A stretch of DNA of 7,353 bases from an uncultured Eubacteriales bacterium (GTDB lineage Bacteria > Bacillota > Clostridia > Oscillospirales > Feifaniaceae): positions 1 through 7,353 of the forward strand of contig CABRXB010000051.1 of assembly GCA_902474785.1 (NCBI GenBank), written 5' to 3'. Positions 6,881-7,353 of the stretch are shown in pieces. A program made the position numbers and the translations under genes. Positions within the stretch are counted from its first letter, which is position 1, and every line of letters starts with the position of its first letter. A model generated the notes under the pieces. That model saw nothing but the letters and a program-made list of their open reading frames with translations, was not told where the DNA came from and did no database searches.

Positions 6881-7353
6881 AGTCAAGGCCGAGCTCGCCG
6901 CCCTGCCTCTGCAGGGAAGGGCGGCGCTGATGGCCGAGAGCTACGGGATGGTGCTGCCCTGTGTCGACTCCACGGGGTCGCACATCCGCCTTCAGACCGA
7001 GAGCGTGGACGCTGCCAAGCGGCTGGCCATGCTGTGCGAGGAGCTGTGCGGCGCCGCCGTTGAGCTGTCGATGCTGGGCGGCGGTTATCTCGCCGAGGTC
7101 GAATGCGACGGGGACGCCGTGCAGCGGGTGCAAAGGACGCTCGACATTCCGACCGACCTCCCTGCGCTGCGGCTGGGGCGGGCGTTGCTGGAGGATGCCG
7201 ACTGTGTGACGGCTTTTTTGCGCGGGCTTTTTCTCTCAGCCGGGACCGCCGCCGACCCCGAGCGGGGATACCGGCTTGAGCTGGTGCTTCGTCAGCATCG
7301 TCTGACCGACGATCTGGAGGTGTTGCTCCAGGAACTGCAATACCCGCCGGCGC
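6864..7353 (+). CDS. whiA: WhiA, DNA-binding regulator with LAGLIDADG-like domain (partial, runs off the end)
   Basis: The first 163 residues are present and the frame is open to the right edge, so the 3' part is missing from the window. It begins MSFTNEVKAELAAL, the usual WhiA start. The block CVTAFLRGLFLSAGTAADPERGYRLEL (about 113-139) is the WhiA homing-endonuclease-like domain signature, a fold that has lost nuclease activity in this family. In Firmicutes WhiA binds DNA and is linked to cell division and chromosome segregation; in Streptomyces it controls sporulation. The C-terminal helix-turn-helix is expected beyond the edge. The start at 6864 follows GGAGGG (6853-6858) by five bases and overlaps the murB end by 17 nt, so the genes are probably translationally coupled. 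The CC pair often seen near residue 20 in clostridial homologues appears to be absent, which is family variation. Confidence 0.93.
   Translation, partial: MSFTNEVKAELAALPLQGRAALMAESYGMVLPCVDSTGSHIRLQTESVDAAKRLAMLCEELCGAAVELSMLGGGYLAEVECDGDAVQRVQRTLDIPTDLPALRLGRALLEDADCVTAFLRGLFLSAGTAADPERGYRLELVLRQHRLTDDLEVLLQELQYPPA

Overview
The window looks like the core genome of a Gram-positive Firmicute, most likely one of the Clostridia with a fairly GC-rich genome. I base this on strong Shine-Dalgarno sites (GAGGGG, AGGAGG), a zinc-type ribosomal protein L28, a Clostridia-type radical SAM/DUF512 gene next to der, PlsY, and an hprK-murB-whiA cluster. All genes are on the + strand. Genus and species cannot be read from the sequence.

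Layout. (1) 145-3495 is a probable operon: a PDZ/radical SAM/DUF512 protein of unknown function, the ribosome-assembly GTPase Der, and the acylglycerol-phosphate synthesis enzyme PlsY. (2) 3511-3867 is a compact unit for rpmB (L28), with its own promoter (TTGATT, 17 nt, TACAAT with extended -10), a short leader with small hairpins, an ideal ribosome binding site and a terminator. (3) 3868-4649 is an AT-richer accessory stretch. It holds one small unrecognised gene (3999-4310), a strong terminator, and about 260 nt of non-coding DNA with several inverted repeats. (4) 4650-7353 is a second operon. A near-consensus promoter (TTGTCA, 17 nt, TATAAT) is followed by an unusually long, hairpin-rich leader of about 260 nt, then hprK (HPr kinase/phosphorylase), murB (UDP-MurNAc dehydrogenase) and the start of whiA, which runs off the right edge. 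hprK/murB and murB/whiA overlap, so they are translationally coupled.

The two operons deal with growth: ribosome maturation (Der, L28), membrane phospholipid (PlsY), carbon-catabolite signalling (HprK), cell-wall precursor supply (MurB) and a cell-division-linked regulator (WhiA). Almost everything is conserved housekeeping. I see no CRISPR array, transposase, tRNA or rRNA. The least explained parts are the hprK leader RNA, with two mutually exclusive hairpins and a possible three-way junction, and the small AT-rich gene between the two terminators. I found no convincing new multi-gene system.
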